From Paulinella micropora (taxonomy: Eukaryota > Cercozoa > Imbricatea > Euglyphida > Paulinellidae), in contig WBZZ01002164.1 in assembly GCA_019918135.1 (NCBI GenBank), positions 15,001-79,000 on the forward strand: a DNA stretch of 64,000 nucleotides, given 5' to 3'. Made by a program: the position numbers and the translations under genes. Shown one piece after another: positions 46,851-60,097 of the stretch (the stretch's first letter is position 1; every line of letters begins with the position of its first letter). The notes beneath the pieces are model-generated. The model was not told the origin of the DNA and did not search any database. It saw nothing but the letters and a program-made list of their open reading frames with translations.

Positions 46851-48822
46851 CTAGATGATATCGTTGAGATCAAGTTTGGGATGTTGCATAATTAGTAAAT
46901 TAAATATTGCATTCGCTGCTGACTCTGCTTCTTCTTCTGGGGTTTGTCGTGGGGGTCGGAATATTCGCACTCGTGTGCTCGGTGACTGTGTTGGGGGCTG
47001 GTCATGGTCTGACGAGAAAAGTGGGTGGAACGATCTACCTTGACTCGGTGCGTTGGAGCTGCTGGAGGAGGACGGTATCGACGGGAGAACGGGCGGTGGT
47101 GGGGGAACGATCGGTGACTCAACCGGAGTGGATGTAGTCAGAGGGGGCAAAGTGGTGTTAGAGGGGTTTGGCGTTGGGGGAAGGGAGGCTGGGTTGTTAG
47201 GGTTCACAGTAGGGTTTGGGCTCGTGCCGGTGTTTGACGTCGTATTGGAGACGGAGTCGACTTCTTTTGTTGCTTTTTGGGCCATGAGGACAGCTCGGTC
47301 GATCATCTTCTGTACTTCGAGTAACTGTTCGGGGGAGAGGGTTGACAGAGCCGACTTGGTTCCTTGATGGGCAACGTCGCCTACTTCGAAGCTCGAAGCA
47401 ACATCAGCAATCTTAGGCGGTTGGACGGTGTTTAGTACTACTGGGGAGGTCAACTGGGTTTCAGTTGAAGATTTGGTTGAGCTGGAGGATACGGAGGAAC
47501 TTGACGAGCTGGACGAGCTTGACGAAGTCGATGATCTACGCGTTTCAACGGGGGTTTTTGACTCTTTCTCTGCAGTCTCTGCCTTCTTTTTCTTCTCTTT
47601 CGGTTCGTCGACATGCACGTATGCATCGTGGAGACTGGAGAGGGGCGGGGTGAGGGAACGACTGCGAGTACGCTTCTTTGGTTCGGGTGGATCATCGGGT
47701 CTTGCTTGCTTTCCGGACGGTGTCGCTGTATCAATATCGAACAACGGAGAGGAGGCAGCCGGAGTGGGAGAGTGACGTCTCGTCGAGCTGGTTGACACGT
47801 GTGGGGGACGTCCACCGCGTTGAGGGACTTGTCGAAAATTAGGGATGATGGCTTTGTTGGCCTCGTACGTGCGACGATGATAATTGATCGCAACCTTGAA
47901 CACTTTCTTGACGTCATCTCGGACGCTAGGGGATGGCATGTACGCGGACTGGACTGCCCCTTCGATTGTATCATACAACAATGACGAGACTGCGGACGCG
48001 AAACAGCATTGATCGAAATGCTCGCCAGTCAGGACCGCAACCTTGAGGTGGGCGGCTTCTCGTTGCATGCGGAAGACTTCAATGAGGAACGAGCGAGTTG
48101 ACCAGTAAAGGTCGCCAGATATGGCTGTTGTCATGTGGGACGCAGGGGGGTTGATGTTGTAACTGAGGGTGGGGTTCTCTCGGTAGAGATTATCGCGAAA
48201 GCTTTGTACTCGCCATAGTTGTTTCCACGGAGGCATTCTCGGTATAGTAACATGATTTGGTCGTGTGGACCACCGGACATGAGGACTGTGACGGGAGAGT
48301 TGTTAGCGACTTGCTTATGAAACGTTTCATAACGATCTCGTTCCTTTACCGTCATGTAGTTACTTTTGACAAAATTACACTTGCTTAGCGGGATCTTGTA
48401 ATATTGGGTGGAGGCGACCATGGCGAGCTCGTCTGGGCCATCCCATTGGAACTTGTCTTGTCCCCTCGCATACGACGGTGACCCTTGTTCTCCCCACCTG
48501 TTGTCGCCTCTGGTTTGGTACCATCGCCCTCTAGCCCCGTGGGTGGCACGTGGTGGTGTGATGGAAGTCGAACGGCGGGGGGTCCTCCATATGGTATGTC
48601 GACCGGGCGTTCGTTGGGGGACTGTTGCTGTCTTCGTGAGGAGTTGTGAGTTCTCGGTGGGGGGGAGTTGTATCTTCGTTGTCTCGGAGACTGGGACTGG
48701 CGTTGGTTGGTCTGACGTCGGTCGTCTTCTCGTTTTGGTTGGTCGTGCCTCGGCGGGTCGCGGCGTCCTCCATCTCGTCCTCTGGGATCATGACAGTTGG
48801 TATGATTGTGGGTTGTTGGCAA
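46851..48822 (-). pseudogene. gag-like frames of the same retroelement
   Basis: 48385-48822, 48131-48421 and 46851-48236 overlap in different frames. They give an Arg/Pro-rich N-terminus, a structured middle (W-K-Q-L-W-R-V...), and a Ser/Pro/Thr-rich C-terminus with a poly-Ser run. Upstream of RT in the same direction, hence gag-like by position only. 45930-46850 has no good frame. Confidence 0.4.
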
Positions 48823-49025
48823 GCTATTGTCGTTGACCTGCTGTAAGAGGGGGAGTTGCTGCGTCTGGAGGTCCTTCCTTCTCTTCGTCTTTCGTTGTCT
48901 TCCATTGGTTCAAGTCTACGGTAAAAAATGAATCGAAAAAAGCTGTCCAAGCGACTAGATAAATAGAAAAGACGAAGCTTTTTACCGAGTCTGGTTCGCT
49001 GATGAGCGTACAGACCCCTGTCACA

Positions 49026-49456
49026 TTATTTAATAAGCAAATAAATGTTTGCAAAGAACTTGAAAGATCAAAGGACCGATCGTTCGACCCTCGCTCCCTT
49101 TCTTGCAAAGACAATCGTATGTCGTTTTTGAGGATTGCTGTGCTCGCTTCTCGAGAAGCGGTTTCTGCACTCTTCCACTTGGACGGAACTGGCAATCGTA
49201 TGCAGTCAGCTCATAATCGAGGAACTCGGCCCGGCCGGTGCATCTTATTCATGAATTTGTTGACAAAGATACGTAAATAGCGTTAAAATTTTGGAAAAAT
49301 AAGTTGGAAAATTAGAAAAGAGGAAAAATAACTTGAATGTGAGCTCGATATATAGAAAGAGAGAACTTTTTTAAATAACAATAAGAATCGATGAAAAATA
49401 GTAAAAATAAAGGGATAATAAAAAATAATAAAGTAATAATAGTGATAAGAACAAAA

Positions 49457-49510
<54 letters not shown>

Positions 49511-49832
49511 GTGTTTCTCTGTCAATGGCTGATGCATTTCTGCACATGCGCCTCCATCGTCTCACCCGTGAGGGGAGTACGAAGAATTGACGATAAGCTC
49601 TAATGACACCCCCGCAAGGGCAGTTCCAACACTTCCAGACGGGCCGGTATGTTCAATGAAAATACTGGTCCAGACGGATCGGTATGTTCAATGAAAATAC
49701 TGGTGGCACCGACGGGAATCGAACTGGCGACAGGGCCCAGATGGTAGAACTTGACCACTGGGCTATCACGGTGTCCATAATAATAATAATAATAATAATA
49801 ATAATAGTAATAATAATAATAATAGTAGTAGC

Positions 49833-49880
<48 letters not shown>

Positions 49881-50164
49881 CATAATAAAATGATAAAATA
49901 AGTCTTTGTAGAAGAAAAAAATAATTAAACAAGAACATTGGTTATATAAAGGTCAATATATATATATATAGATATGGAGGGAATATAACTCTCCCTATTA
50001 GAGAAGAAAAAATATATATCAAATATGATGAAGAAAAAAAATATATAGGAGGGAAAACTGTCTAACCAAAACAAGAGAAAACGTAGAAAGTCCCAATCAG
50101 ATAGTCCCATCGTCCTCCTTGTTCGGTCGCCTCCGGTTCCGCAAATGAATAGATCGGGTGGCTA
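49026..50164. repeat. LTR-like direct repeat, right
   Basis: Counterpart of 41781-42980. Confidence 0.8.
49511..49776 (-). mobile_element. tRNA-derived SINE, copy 2
   Basis: Same structure as copy 1 with a few substitutions; inside the right LTR-like repeat and bordered by TAA tracts. Confidence 0.8.
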
Positions 50165-50281
50165 TCAAAAATTAAACAAAGTTTTGAGAAGGAGTTAAAT
50201 GATTTTATATTGATAAATATGTAGGGTATGTAACAAGAATAACTATGAATATGTTGTTTGTCAAAAAATATATACTAGTGT

Positions 50282-52030
50282 TTGAGCTACAGCAATTCTC
50301 TCAACCGACCGGTTATTTTAACTGTACGGGCCTCGGGCTTTTTAGGCATTTTTGAGGCACTTTCCTTTTTTCTTAACGCCTCTCAACGCAAATATTTGCT
50401 CGGCAATGAAACGAGCGGGAAGCGGGAACGAGAAGAACCTGAAGAAGTTCGCAGGGCAACGTCCCCTGTTAAAGCAATTTACGGGAAAGACTTTTGGGAC
50501 CTTAAGACTATTGATTCAAGAAACATAATTTCTGGGCATCCTCGTATTTCACGCCCAACTAAGCACCCTGTGCCCGTTTTCAAACCGATCGATTTTCGTG
50601 AGAAACCTGCTCTTACAGCTCAGATTCCTCTACCTGATGATACAGAAAACAGGCAGGCTAATGAGGAACCACATTGCCCACCCGCCAGGGTTCTTTTTTT
50701 TCTGTCCAGCTTGCCAGCCTTCCAGACGGATCCACAAAGGACTGGCGTCGATTAGTTTTCGACTGCTTCAGTGGGCCTTTGAGTGGACGGACGTCTGGTG
50801 ATGGCAAGGAAGCCACCTGGGAGATTCGCAAAGACATCCCTGTACCCTGGTCTTTGCGATCTTTCAAACAAGCCTTTCGTTTTCCCGCCAGTCAAGAAAA
50901 ACAAGTCGCAATCAGAAAGGACACCCCCAATCGCTATGAGGTGGAGTTTTTGTCAGCTGAGCTTTGGGGTCGATTCTTAATCGGAGGAGACGCGTCGTTT
51001 ACGGTACATTACAAGGCAGGATTCAAGAAAGCAATTATGCTGCTTTTTGGGGAGGGCAGAAAGAAACTTAATTCAAAGGAGAAAAAGGCGTGGGCAGCTC
51101 AGCACCCAAACGTTGAAATCCCTGAGTCCACTTCTTTTTTCTTTGGCCCTCGTGTCGCCTACACACGGCATGAAAAAGCACTTTTAAACAAACCATTAGA
51201 GGAGCCCTCTCTCATAAAAAAGCCACAAAACAAACCGGTAATTTATACATTGTCAGCGTTCCCGAATCGTTTGAGGGGGGGTTGGACATGTGGAGAATTG
51301 CGGAGAAGTGGAAGGATGTCAGGGGCAGGAACAAAGACAGACTGGTGAAAATCCATTGGTACGGGCACGCTTCAAAAGAAAGTCAGCAGACAGATTGCAA
51401 CTTCCAGCCTGCGAGGTTGCGGCTGTGGGATTTGCCAGGAGGAAAGACAGTGTGGAAGTGGCGGCATGGCCCTCTCATGGAGTGGGAGAAAGAAGAAAAA
51501 GTGTTGGAGGAGGAGGCAGTGACTATTGCGAAGTCGAGAATTCTATTTACATTCAAAGAGTTCGAGCGTGTTGGGGCAGGGCAAAAGGTAAACAAACTTC
51601 CCTCTACCGTGCAGGAATTTATCGCTTCGTATGTTACGTCTAAGTCACTCAACTACACTCATGTGTCGGGAACCTTATCGATTTGGGGGCACAAACAGTG
51701 GTTCCAGGGGGAGGAGATTGAGTCGGTTGAGGCGGTGGAGCAAGTGGGCACGGATTCGGACACTTCAGACGATGAGTTCTTCGGCCCCAGCACCTGCTTA
51801 CGTCGAAATGATCGATTGTTGGACAGTCCTAGGAGTTCGATAGCAAGTGTTGTCGGTGTGGTGCGTCGAGGTTCGGTGGCCACCGCTTCGTCCCAGCCTA
51901 CCCTTTTCGAGGACACACCACTGGACATTTGTCGACGTGGCAGCGTTTCCCCTGTCTCGACTCGCTTTTCGCCTCTATCGCTTCGGTCTGTCTCGCCGGC
52001 GCAGCCTGTCACTCCTCAGGCAGAAGACGA
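50282..52030 (+). pseudogene. unknown gene with two homopolymer frameshifts
   Basis: Frames 50282-50755, 50674-51348 and 51282-52030 join at a T run (about 50692-50700) and a G run (about 51274-51281), reading one protein of about 580 residues. The middle is W-R-R-L-V-F-D-C-F-S...; the C-terminal third is Ser/Arg-rich with R-R-G-S motifs. No domain recognised. The stop is lost into a CT microsatellite and SINE. Confidence 0.45.
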
Positions 52031-52114
52031 TGACCAGTTTTTTTTTCACTTTCTCTTTCTCTGTCTCTCTCTCACTCTCTCTCTGTCTCTCTGTCTCTCT
52101 CTTATTACTACTAC

Positions 52115-52148
<34 letters not shown>

Positions 52149-52445
52149 GACACCGTGATAGCCCAGTGGTCAAGTTCTACCATCTGGGCCCTGTCGCCAG
52201 TTCGATTCCCGTCGGTGCCACCAGTATTTTCATTGAACATACCGGTTTATTCAGTATTTTCATTGAACATACCGGTCTATTTCTGGACCGGTATGTTCAA
52301 TGAAAATACCGGCCCGTCTGGAAGTGTTGGAACTGCCCTTGCGGGGGTGTCATTAGAGCTTATCGTCAATTCTTCGTACTCCCCTCACGGGTGAGACGAT
52401 GGAGGCGCATGTGCAGAAATGCATCAGCCATTGACAGAGAAGCAC
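52149..52445 (+). mobile_element. tRNA-derived SINE, copy 3, with a fold-back
   Basis: Head GATAGCCCAGTGGTCAAG and AGTTCGATTCCCG, tail CAGAGAAGCAC. It has three copies of the internal 30-bp unit: two direct and the third inverted, producing a 17-bp-arm hairpin CATTGAACATACCGGTC / GACCGGTATGTTCAATG. Confidence 0.8.
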
Positions 52446-52925
<480 letters not shown>

Positions 52926-52959
52926 TATAGTAAAAAAAAGTCACAGTATTATTTAAAAA

Positions 52960-53335
52960 TCATGCATGTAGTTGTAATACATACTCACACACCACTTCGT
53001 GTATTAATAAAATAATATTACCTGAAGCTTATTCAGCATGTGTACGAAGTTGAGGAAGCATGAAACCGGTTTTGAAACACAATTTTCATAGTGCACAGAA
53101 CTAGAACAAGCTAGTAAAAATCCCACACATAATTACTACTTGAAAATAATGCATGTAGTTGTTATACATACTCACACACCACTTCGTATATTAATAAAAT
53201 AATATTACCTGAAGCTTATTCAGCATGTGTACGAAGTTGAGGAAGCATAAAACCGGTTTTGAAACATAGTTTTCATAGTGCACGGAACTTGAAAAATTTA
53301 GTAAAAATCCCACACATGATTACTATGACTCCGCC
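52960..53335. repeat. about 185-bp tandem duplication
   Basis: Two copies (about 52962-53146 and 53148-53332) beginning ATGCATGTAGTTGT, with CTGAAGCTTATTCAGCATG and AAACCGGTTTTGAAACA in each. Confidence 0.85.
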
Positions 53336-53437
53336 CGCGCATACCTTTCATCTATCTCTTTCAACTTGGCTTGCAATTGCATCAAGCTATTCATTTCTTC
53401 AGGTCGGTAAAAGGTAAAGTGATAAGATTCGCCAGGC

Positions 53438-55735
53438 TCAAGGCGATCGTCTGAACAATTCTTGGCATGTGCGTTTTGAGTCTGCCTTCGTGGATGTAGT
53501 CTTTGCCGCACCAGCTGCAAACATGTTCACCTTAATAGCTTCCCGGAGATGAACTCCCCTCTCAGTCAACCACCGGCCAATGTATTTCTTCGTTAACATT
53601 TCCAGTAAAAAACCAGCCCTTCTACTGTTGCTTCTGAAAAATTTTTCTCCGTTATGATTATTTTGAAGCTCCAAGGATTGGCACGAGTACCAATGAAAAC
53701 GTTTGTGTTGGGAGAGAAGGAAAGCAATGTGGTTGCATATCACGTGGATATAGGGAGTGATAAAATTGTTCATGTATGTTGGAACCCGCATAACGTCCTC
53801 CAGAACCACGTTGCGACGACCACCCGCGATGTCCTTATCCCTGACAGGGTTGCCTTCACGATCTCTGACCTTAACAAACAAAAAAAAATTCAACTTATAT
53901 ATTAATAACCGGCTTGAAATAAAGTAAATTAATTTACACTCAAGTTGATGATCCAACCAGTAATAATAATAAACTGACCGATTAAAAACAATAATGAAAA
54001 AAAAAAGCTACAAAAAAAAGGTAAAAAAAAGTTACAAAAAAAATTCAACTTATATATTAACAATTTGAAATAAAGTACATTAGTTTACAATCAAGTTGAT
54101 GATCAAACCAGTATTAATAATAAACCGACCGATAAAAAATAATAATGAAAAAAAAGTTTAAAAAAACCGGCTGACTTGAACGGATTTCAAAAATTGAAAT
54201 TAAACTGTTTAAATTTATGTGGATATCAAAAAGATGATTGTACCGGCGTTTTCGAGTTGGTCCCACGACAGTGCCAGTCCCCGCTCACCATTGTGTGATG
54301 GAGGGGCTGTGCGCTTGTCTCTGTGAGCTGACGAAAGATTAGGCGGGTGTAATCTTGCCACTCCTTGGCTCGAGCAGCAGTGAACGTGGTGGCGGGGTTG
54401 TTGAGGATTAGGTACTGGGAGTGCCATGCTTTCCAGAAATGTTTTAGACGGTCCCATCTACCGGGACTCAAGACTTGGGAAAAATCTATCTTGTCCTCTA
54501 GCACGAGAGAAAAAACTTGACGTAAGATATGTCCTTGTTCCTGTCCGTTGATTTCCCACTTATTACCATCCTTCCCTTCGGTTTGTGAGATTTTGATGCC
54601 GTATAGCTTATGATCAGTCAAAAGATTCTCTAGCCTATCCTGCCGCTCTTTACTAGTTGTAACGTCAGGCATTAGAAAGGGCCAGTACAGCTTGGGCCTA
54701 CCTTCCAAAGCCTCACGTAACAACATAGTGAAAAAGCGGCCATGAACTCGCAAACACATGTGCAGTAAGTCGGGAATTATGTCCTCTATCTCAATGAAAT
54801 CAAACAACGCCTCTTCGTGTTTTTTCCCATCCATATCCCCATCACTCCTCTGCCTAGTGCAGTCCCACTCTTTCCGCAAATTGCCTCTCTCATCTTTTGT
54901 ACACTTGCAGTACATGCAGAAGGATTTGCAATTTGCGGAAAGGTGACCCTGCATTTCCATGTTCCATACCATATCCCCTATCTGCTTGAAGTGAATTGGG
55001 TATGTGCGGTCATGCAAAGGCTTTGAAGCCATCTGACTTCAAAACCCTCATCGCTTGCAGGTGGGTTTCTATTCTCGCCTTCAGCTCCTCATAACATTCA
55101 CTCACCTTCGCCTGTATGAGAGGAAATAATCCCTCAGTAGACGTAGGTGCAGGGAGAATGTCTATGAGGTTATCCTCTTTATCTACAGCTATCAGCTTTG
55201 CTGCTATAGTCACTATACTGCCTGACTTGCCTACCTTTGCTCCATCTCCCGCCACACACACCAACAACCTATCTATCTTCTTTGCTGCCTGCATATCTTT
55301 GGCGAGGTAAGTCCTGTCTATCGAATGCAACACTGCCTTTAATTCTACTGATGCAACTAACTTATCGTCACTCAACTGTAAGTTATACGCCTCCCTCACC
55401 TTTGGTGTGATTTCATTTCTCCTCTTCGTCACTGCCCACCCTGACAGATATGGATGTTTGCTCACACGCAATAACTCACTTATCTCTGTCTTGCTCGTGT
55501 TGTGTGTCACCTCGTGTAACAATATCTCGTCCACTACACTCTTAAGATCCTTCGCGCTAGGCCTAGTCTTGACAAATTTCTCAAACGCTTTCCCAAACTC
55601 CTGTCTACGTTCTTCCTCTACCTTTCTTGCTTCCAAATGTGCATCTACCATAAAGCTTAGCTCTTGCACTATTCTTTTGTCCTCTCTCTTCTGTCCTTTT
55701 TCGTTTTTCTTCTCTCGATGTTCTGGGGTGCTCAA
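53438..55735 (-). pseudogene. second DDE-transposase-like gene
   Basis: Frame 55010-55735 (V-A-G-D-G-A-K-V-G-K-S-G) is followed with a frame change by 54226-55032 (C-K-S-F-C-M-Y-C-K-C-T knuckle; I-P-D-L-L-H-M-C-L-R) and, after an AT-rich intron-like gap, by an exon at about 53890-53438 (Y-I-H-V-I-C-N-H...S-L-E-L-Q-N-N-H...F-F-R-S-N). This order fits large DDE transposases of the CACTA/KDZ-like sort. The family cannot be fixed by eye. Confidence 0.5.
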
Positions 55736-55811
55736 GGTGAAATAGTCTCTGTGTCCTTGCTTGTGGTGTGTGTATGTAATCCCCCCTGGCCCCTCCCACT
55801 CAGCTATTAGT

Positions 55812-58800
55812 CTAATAGAAGATGATTACACTTGAGTACGCCACGTCAGGCTTCTTTGATGCGAGTACCGCCGCGTGGTTGACCGCGTAGGTGATGGCCG
55901 GTTGAGTCTGAGTCGCAGGCCAGAGAAGGGCGCCAAGCAAGCGAGGGAGCGAGAAACGCCGAAGCATAGCTTCTTTACTGGCTGGGGGAGGGTCAGTCGT
56001 CGCTGTAGGGGTAGCGACTGGCTTGGCTTCTTGGAAGTTGAAATCCCTAAGCATGCCCTTAATGTATTCATGCTGATGTATGACTATGCCCTCTGAAGTC
56101 CTAACAAACTGCAAGCCACAAAATGTTTTGACTTGTCCTAGGTCCTTCACTCTAAATGAATGTTTCAGTTTGGTGAACAGGGCATTGTGCTCGTCTTTGG
56201 TATTATGAAACACGAGCAAGTCATCAGTGCGAAGGAGTAGATAGAGGGGTAGTTTCTGTCTGCCTGTGACTGAAGGTAGGAAGAAAATGCATGGGTCTAA
56301 TGTTGACTGTTTATATCCTATACTTCTCACATTAGTAGACACATGGTCAAACCACCTTCGCCCTGCCTGGGGGGTTCCGTACAGTGCTTTCTTCAACAAT
56401 AGAATCATTGAAGGGTCGCTTTTGTTTTCGTACCCCTTAGGCGGAAAGGCGAAGGCAATGTCCTTCATATCTGCATGGGAATAGGCTTGTGAAAAGTCGA
56501 GGTGAGAGATCATGAGGTCATTGAATGCAGCATAAGATACTAGTAGCAAAAGAAACATTGGTTGGGCGGTGGGGGAAGAGCATTCATATGGATTGTAATG
56601 AATGTATTCTTTCATCCTATTTCCTAAAGCTACTAGTCGCGATTTGTATTTCTCCTGACCTGTAGACTCATCTGTCTTTATGGCATCAACAAATGTTGTA
56701 TGGACAGGAGGTACATTCGCTGTTATTGCTGCGGCTCGAGGTACCCATTGCAGTGCTTTGCATTCGAACAAACCTTGTAACTCGGCTAGTTGAGCAGCAT
56801 GTACCTGAGGGTGTGACTTTATGGTTTTCTGTGGGATATGTAACACTCTTGTGAACAAACAATAGCTGTCCTGTCCTAAGGCCTCCTCTTCCTCCTCCTC
56901 AAACTCATGAGCAACAATAATAATGTGTGCGGTATGAGTGGGGTGGTTTGCTGGTGTTTGTTTCCTAAGCCTGGGCCCAGCAACTATGTTTGTTGAAGTT
57001 ATTGCAGCACAATCCCATGTTTGTGGTATGCCCTTGTTACTACTCCATCTATCTGGTAGAGGGAATTGTGGTGCAGATGAGGAGTGTTGGGCTGGGTTTG
57101 ATGTTGCTCTGTTGTGTTGTGTCGTTTGCCGAGGTGCTGTGTTCGTCTTTTTCTCTTGTGCAACCGTTGTTGCTGGAGTGGGAGCAAATGCATTTGTTGG
57201 GGATGGAGTGAGCCAAAATATGGGCTTGGTTGCACGTAAAGACTTGAAGTGGCCTTGGTGGTGTGTGGGGTTGTCGTGTCATCGTCCAGTGTGTCGAGTG
57301 TGTTTTGTGAGGAATGTGGCAGTTGGTTTATTGGCCACCAGCCACTGGGTGTGTTGGAGTCCTGAAATTGTGGCAGTTGGTCCTCGTTTTTCCACTGGAC
57401 TGACTGGGTAGATGGTATGCTAGTGGTAGGAGGCGAGGTGGAGGATGTTATGTTGTGCGACACTAGTAGTGGTTGCCAAGGTCGTGCAGGTATTTTGCAT
57501 GTGTAGCCACGAGTCATTGTATCGAAACGAACATTACGTTTTTCTACTGTGGCTGTCTGTTTGGTGTCGTGAATGAGGATTTTATAGACTCGACGAAATA
57601 TGTTGTAGCCAATGAGAGTACCTGGCACGGCGACAGGCTGTGCTTTCGTCGTTTCCATTTTCACCCAGGCGAGGCATCCGAAAGGTTGCACGAACGATTG
57701 CACAGGTTTTCGGCCCATAAGCAATTCCCAAGGGGATTTGCCTTTGTCCTTACCTCTGCAAAGGGGCGTGACCATTCGTATGGCTAGTGTCGCTTTATGT
57801 GTGTCCTCCCAAAATGTGTTAGGCAGGCCTGCATCTAACTGTGCTGCTAGTGCGCGTGTGTCGACTGTCCTATTCATTCTTTCAGCAAAGGGGTTCATGT
57901 TAGGCTCGTTACGTGTGGTGGCTTTGAGGATGATGCCGTGTTTGTCTGTATAGTCTTTTAGTACTTTAGAGACAAACTCGCCATCTGCTCTTATCTGCTT
58001 TAGTTTGTTGCCTGACTGTCGTTCAAGGAAAGCAAATATGCGTGTTAAATGTGGCATGTAAAGCTTAGCTTCGCGGGTAGGTGTGTAGAGGTCACAAGCA
58101 AACTTAGAGCGAGAACATGTCACTCCCCCTCTGTGGTAGTTACCGTATCTTGACATTACGGGGAATGGGCCGCTGAAATCTATGTTGAGTGCTTCACCTT
58201 GCTTACATTCTAGGTCTAGATAGTTACCTCTGTACATAGGGGGTTTGTTAGGTTTGCCCCTATTGCATCCATGACATGCACGTACCAGACGCATCCAATC
58301 TTTGCCAGCGATGCGTCTGCCTACGCTCTTTGCAAACTCGTTCATTATGAGTGGGTTTGCATGCATCAGAGCTCTGTGTAGGATCATTGGATCGTACGGT
58401 GCATGTGATGGGAGAGGATTGACTGACCATAATGCAAGGTCTGGTAGGTTGTCGATGGTTGCAGCCAGTGACAGTTGTTCTCTCTGCTTGTACCTGTATG
58501 GTATATATCTTTGATGAGGGTCAAGTGGTGTCATTCCTGGCTTATCTAACTCGTATAGCAAGTGTGAATTGAGCCTCCCCCTTGCTAGTATGTTCTTCTT
58601 GTCAAGTGTTATGGGCTTGTCATAGATGAATACTTGACCAGTTTGATGGATGATTGTTTTGTGCATGTTATGGTCAAGGCGTGGGGTGGGAACAAGGTTG
58701 AATGGTAATGACGGTGATATGAGTGAGTTGGGAAATGACTGTTTAACCGATTGACCATAACCATTGAGCCACGTCGGAGTGGCAGTAGCCCGCGTCCTCG

Positions 58801-59428
58801 CCGGAAGCGGCTTACCAGATATGTTATTGAGGAAAGCCGGTTTCTCTTCGCGGATAGACTTGGGGTCGATAGGCGCCTTCTCATGGAATAGCCATCGGTT
58901 GCATGCGCTGTCGACCACGTCAGGGGGATTGCCGTCGGCCATTAGCACATAGTTGACCATAGGGCGCTTGAGCTCTGCCCGTTCTAAGTCCATTGTCTCC
59001 TGCATCCATCTGTTGTATTCGTCCATGTTCTTGAACTCCAAATATTCCAGCTCTGGATGCCTGTTGACGTAGTATTGCCACTCGCGTACGTTGGCGAAGT
59101 CCAGGGCGGGTGGGTAGAGATAGTTCTCATGTTCAGGGTCGTCGAGCTCCGGGTCGTCGATGTCGTCAGTTGCATCTTCGTCAGGGATGGTTGCTACGTC
59201 TGTGGTATCTTCTTTCGGGTCCCTTATTGCTTCTAATTCGTCACATACGTCTGCCATTAACACGAATTCGAATGTGTGTGAGTAGTCATGACGTCGTAGG
59301 CGTTCGCGTAGTTCTTCAGCTTCCACACGTCCGGCAGGTGGGTAATAGTTGAGCGGTGGTCTCACGTTGTCGTTGAACAGTGGTTCTATTTCAGGTGTGT
59401 ATGGTGCTGGAGGCGGTGAACGCTTCAC
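55812..59428 (-). mobile_element. Ty1/copia retrotransposon polyprotein, incomplete
   Basis: Frame 56999-59428 (809 aa): protease-like D-S-A (in V-V-D-S-A), a GAG-pre-integrase H...G-C-H-G-C, and integrase with D (N-I-D-F-S-G-P-F), D (R-A-D-G-E-F) and E (F-A-E-R-M-N-R-T). Frame 55812-56858 (348 aa): RT with F-S-Q-A-Y-S and R-T-D-D-L-L where YVDD is usual. The RNase H is missing; RT ends at about 55812. No LTRs found. Separated by a 140-bp gap with a frame change. Confidence 0.85.
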
Positions 59429-60097
59429 ATCGGACGGCGTGTCGGGTATGTTGAGTATGCGTTTCAGTTGCTTCTCCAGTTGTTCTCGCCATCTTTCGCC
59501 TGCTGCACCTACACCGTAGAACTAAACATTCGACAATCTTGGGGGTATCCCTTTTTCCGAAATTTTCCATGAAGTATATGGACTTTTTTGAAAACGTGTG
59601 GAAATGAAAGGAAATGAATTCCCTGATTGCAGAACATATAAAAATAATATTAAAATATGTTTTTATTAATTGTAATACACTTTAACTTCATCTTCAGAGG
59701 TGGGCAGGAACCGGTCCGACACGGTAATTTTTCTACTTTTTCGTAGTCCCGGCTACCATGAATCTATGATGATAACAATGCCGAACATGCAGAATTTGCT
59801 TTTACTGTTTATTCTTGCTTATATTAAGCATTTTACTATATTAAGACATGGTTTTACCTTCAAAAAATTCTGTTTGCCCGCTGTGACGTACGCTGGTACG
59901 TAGAGGGGGGAGGGGGGGGGGGTGGGGGGGGGGGAATGGGTCGGAGGGAGGACGCTTCACATCAGATTCTGGTGCATTATCAGAGTTAAACAAATTTCTA
60001 ATTTCAGTTTTTAGAAGAAGCGTTACAGTTGCAGTTGCCCTAGACAAAAACCATTATGAAAAAGTCGGACCCAGAAAAATTCATTCAAAAAAAATAA
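59429..60097. other. intergenic region with a poly-G tract
   Basis: No gene recognised beyond a possible N-terminal extension of the copia frame to about 59520. Poly-G at about 59905-59935. Confidence 0.4.
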
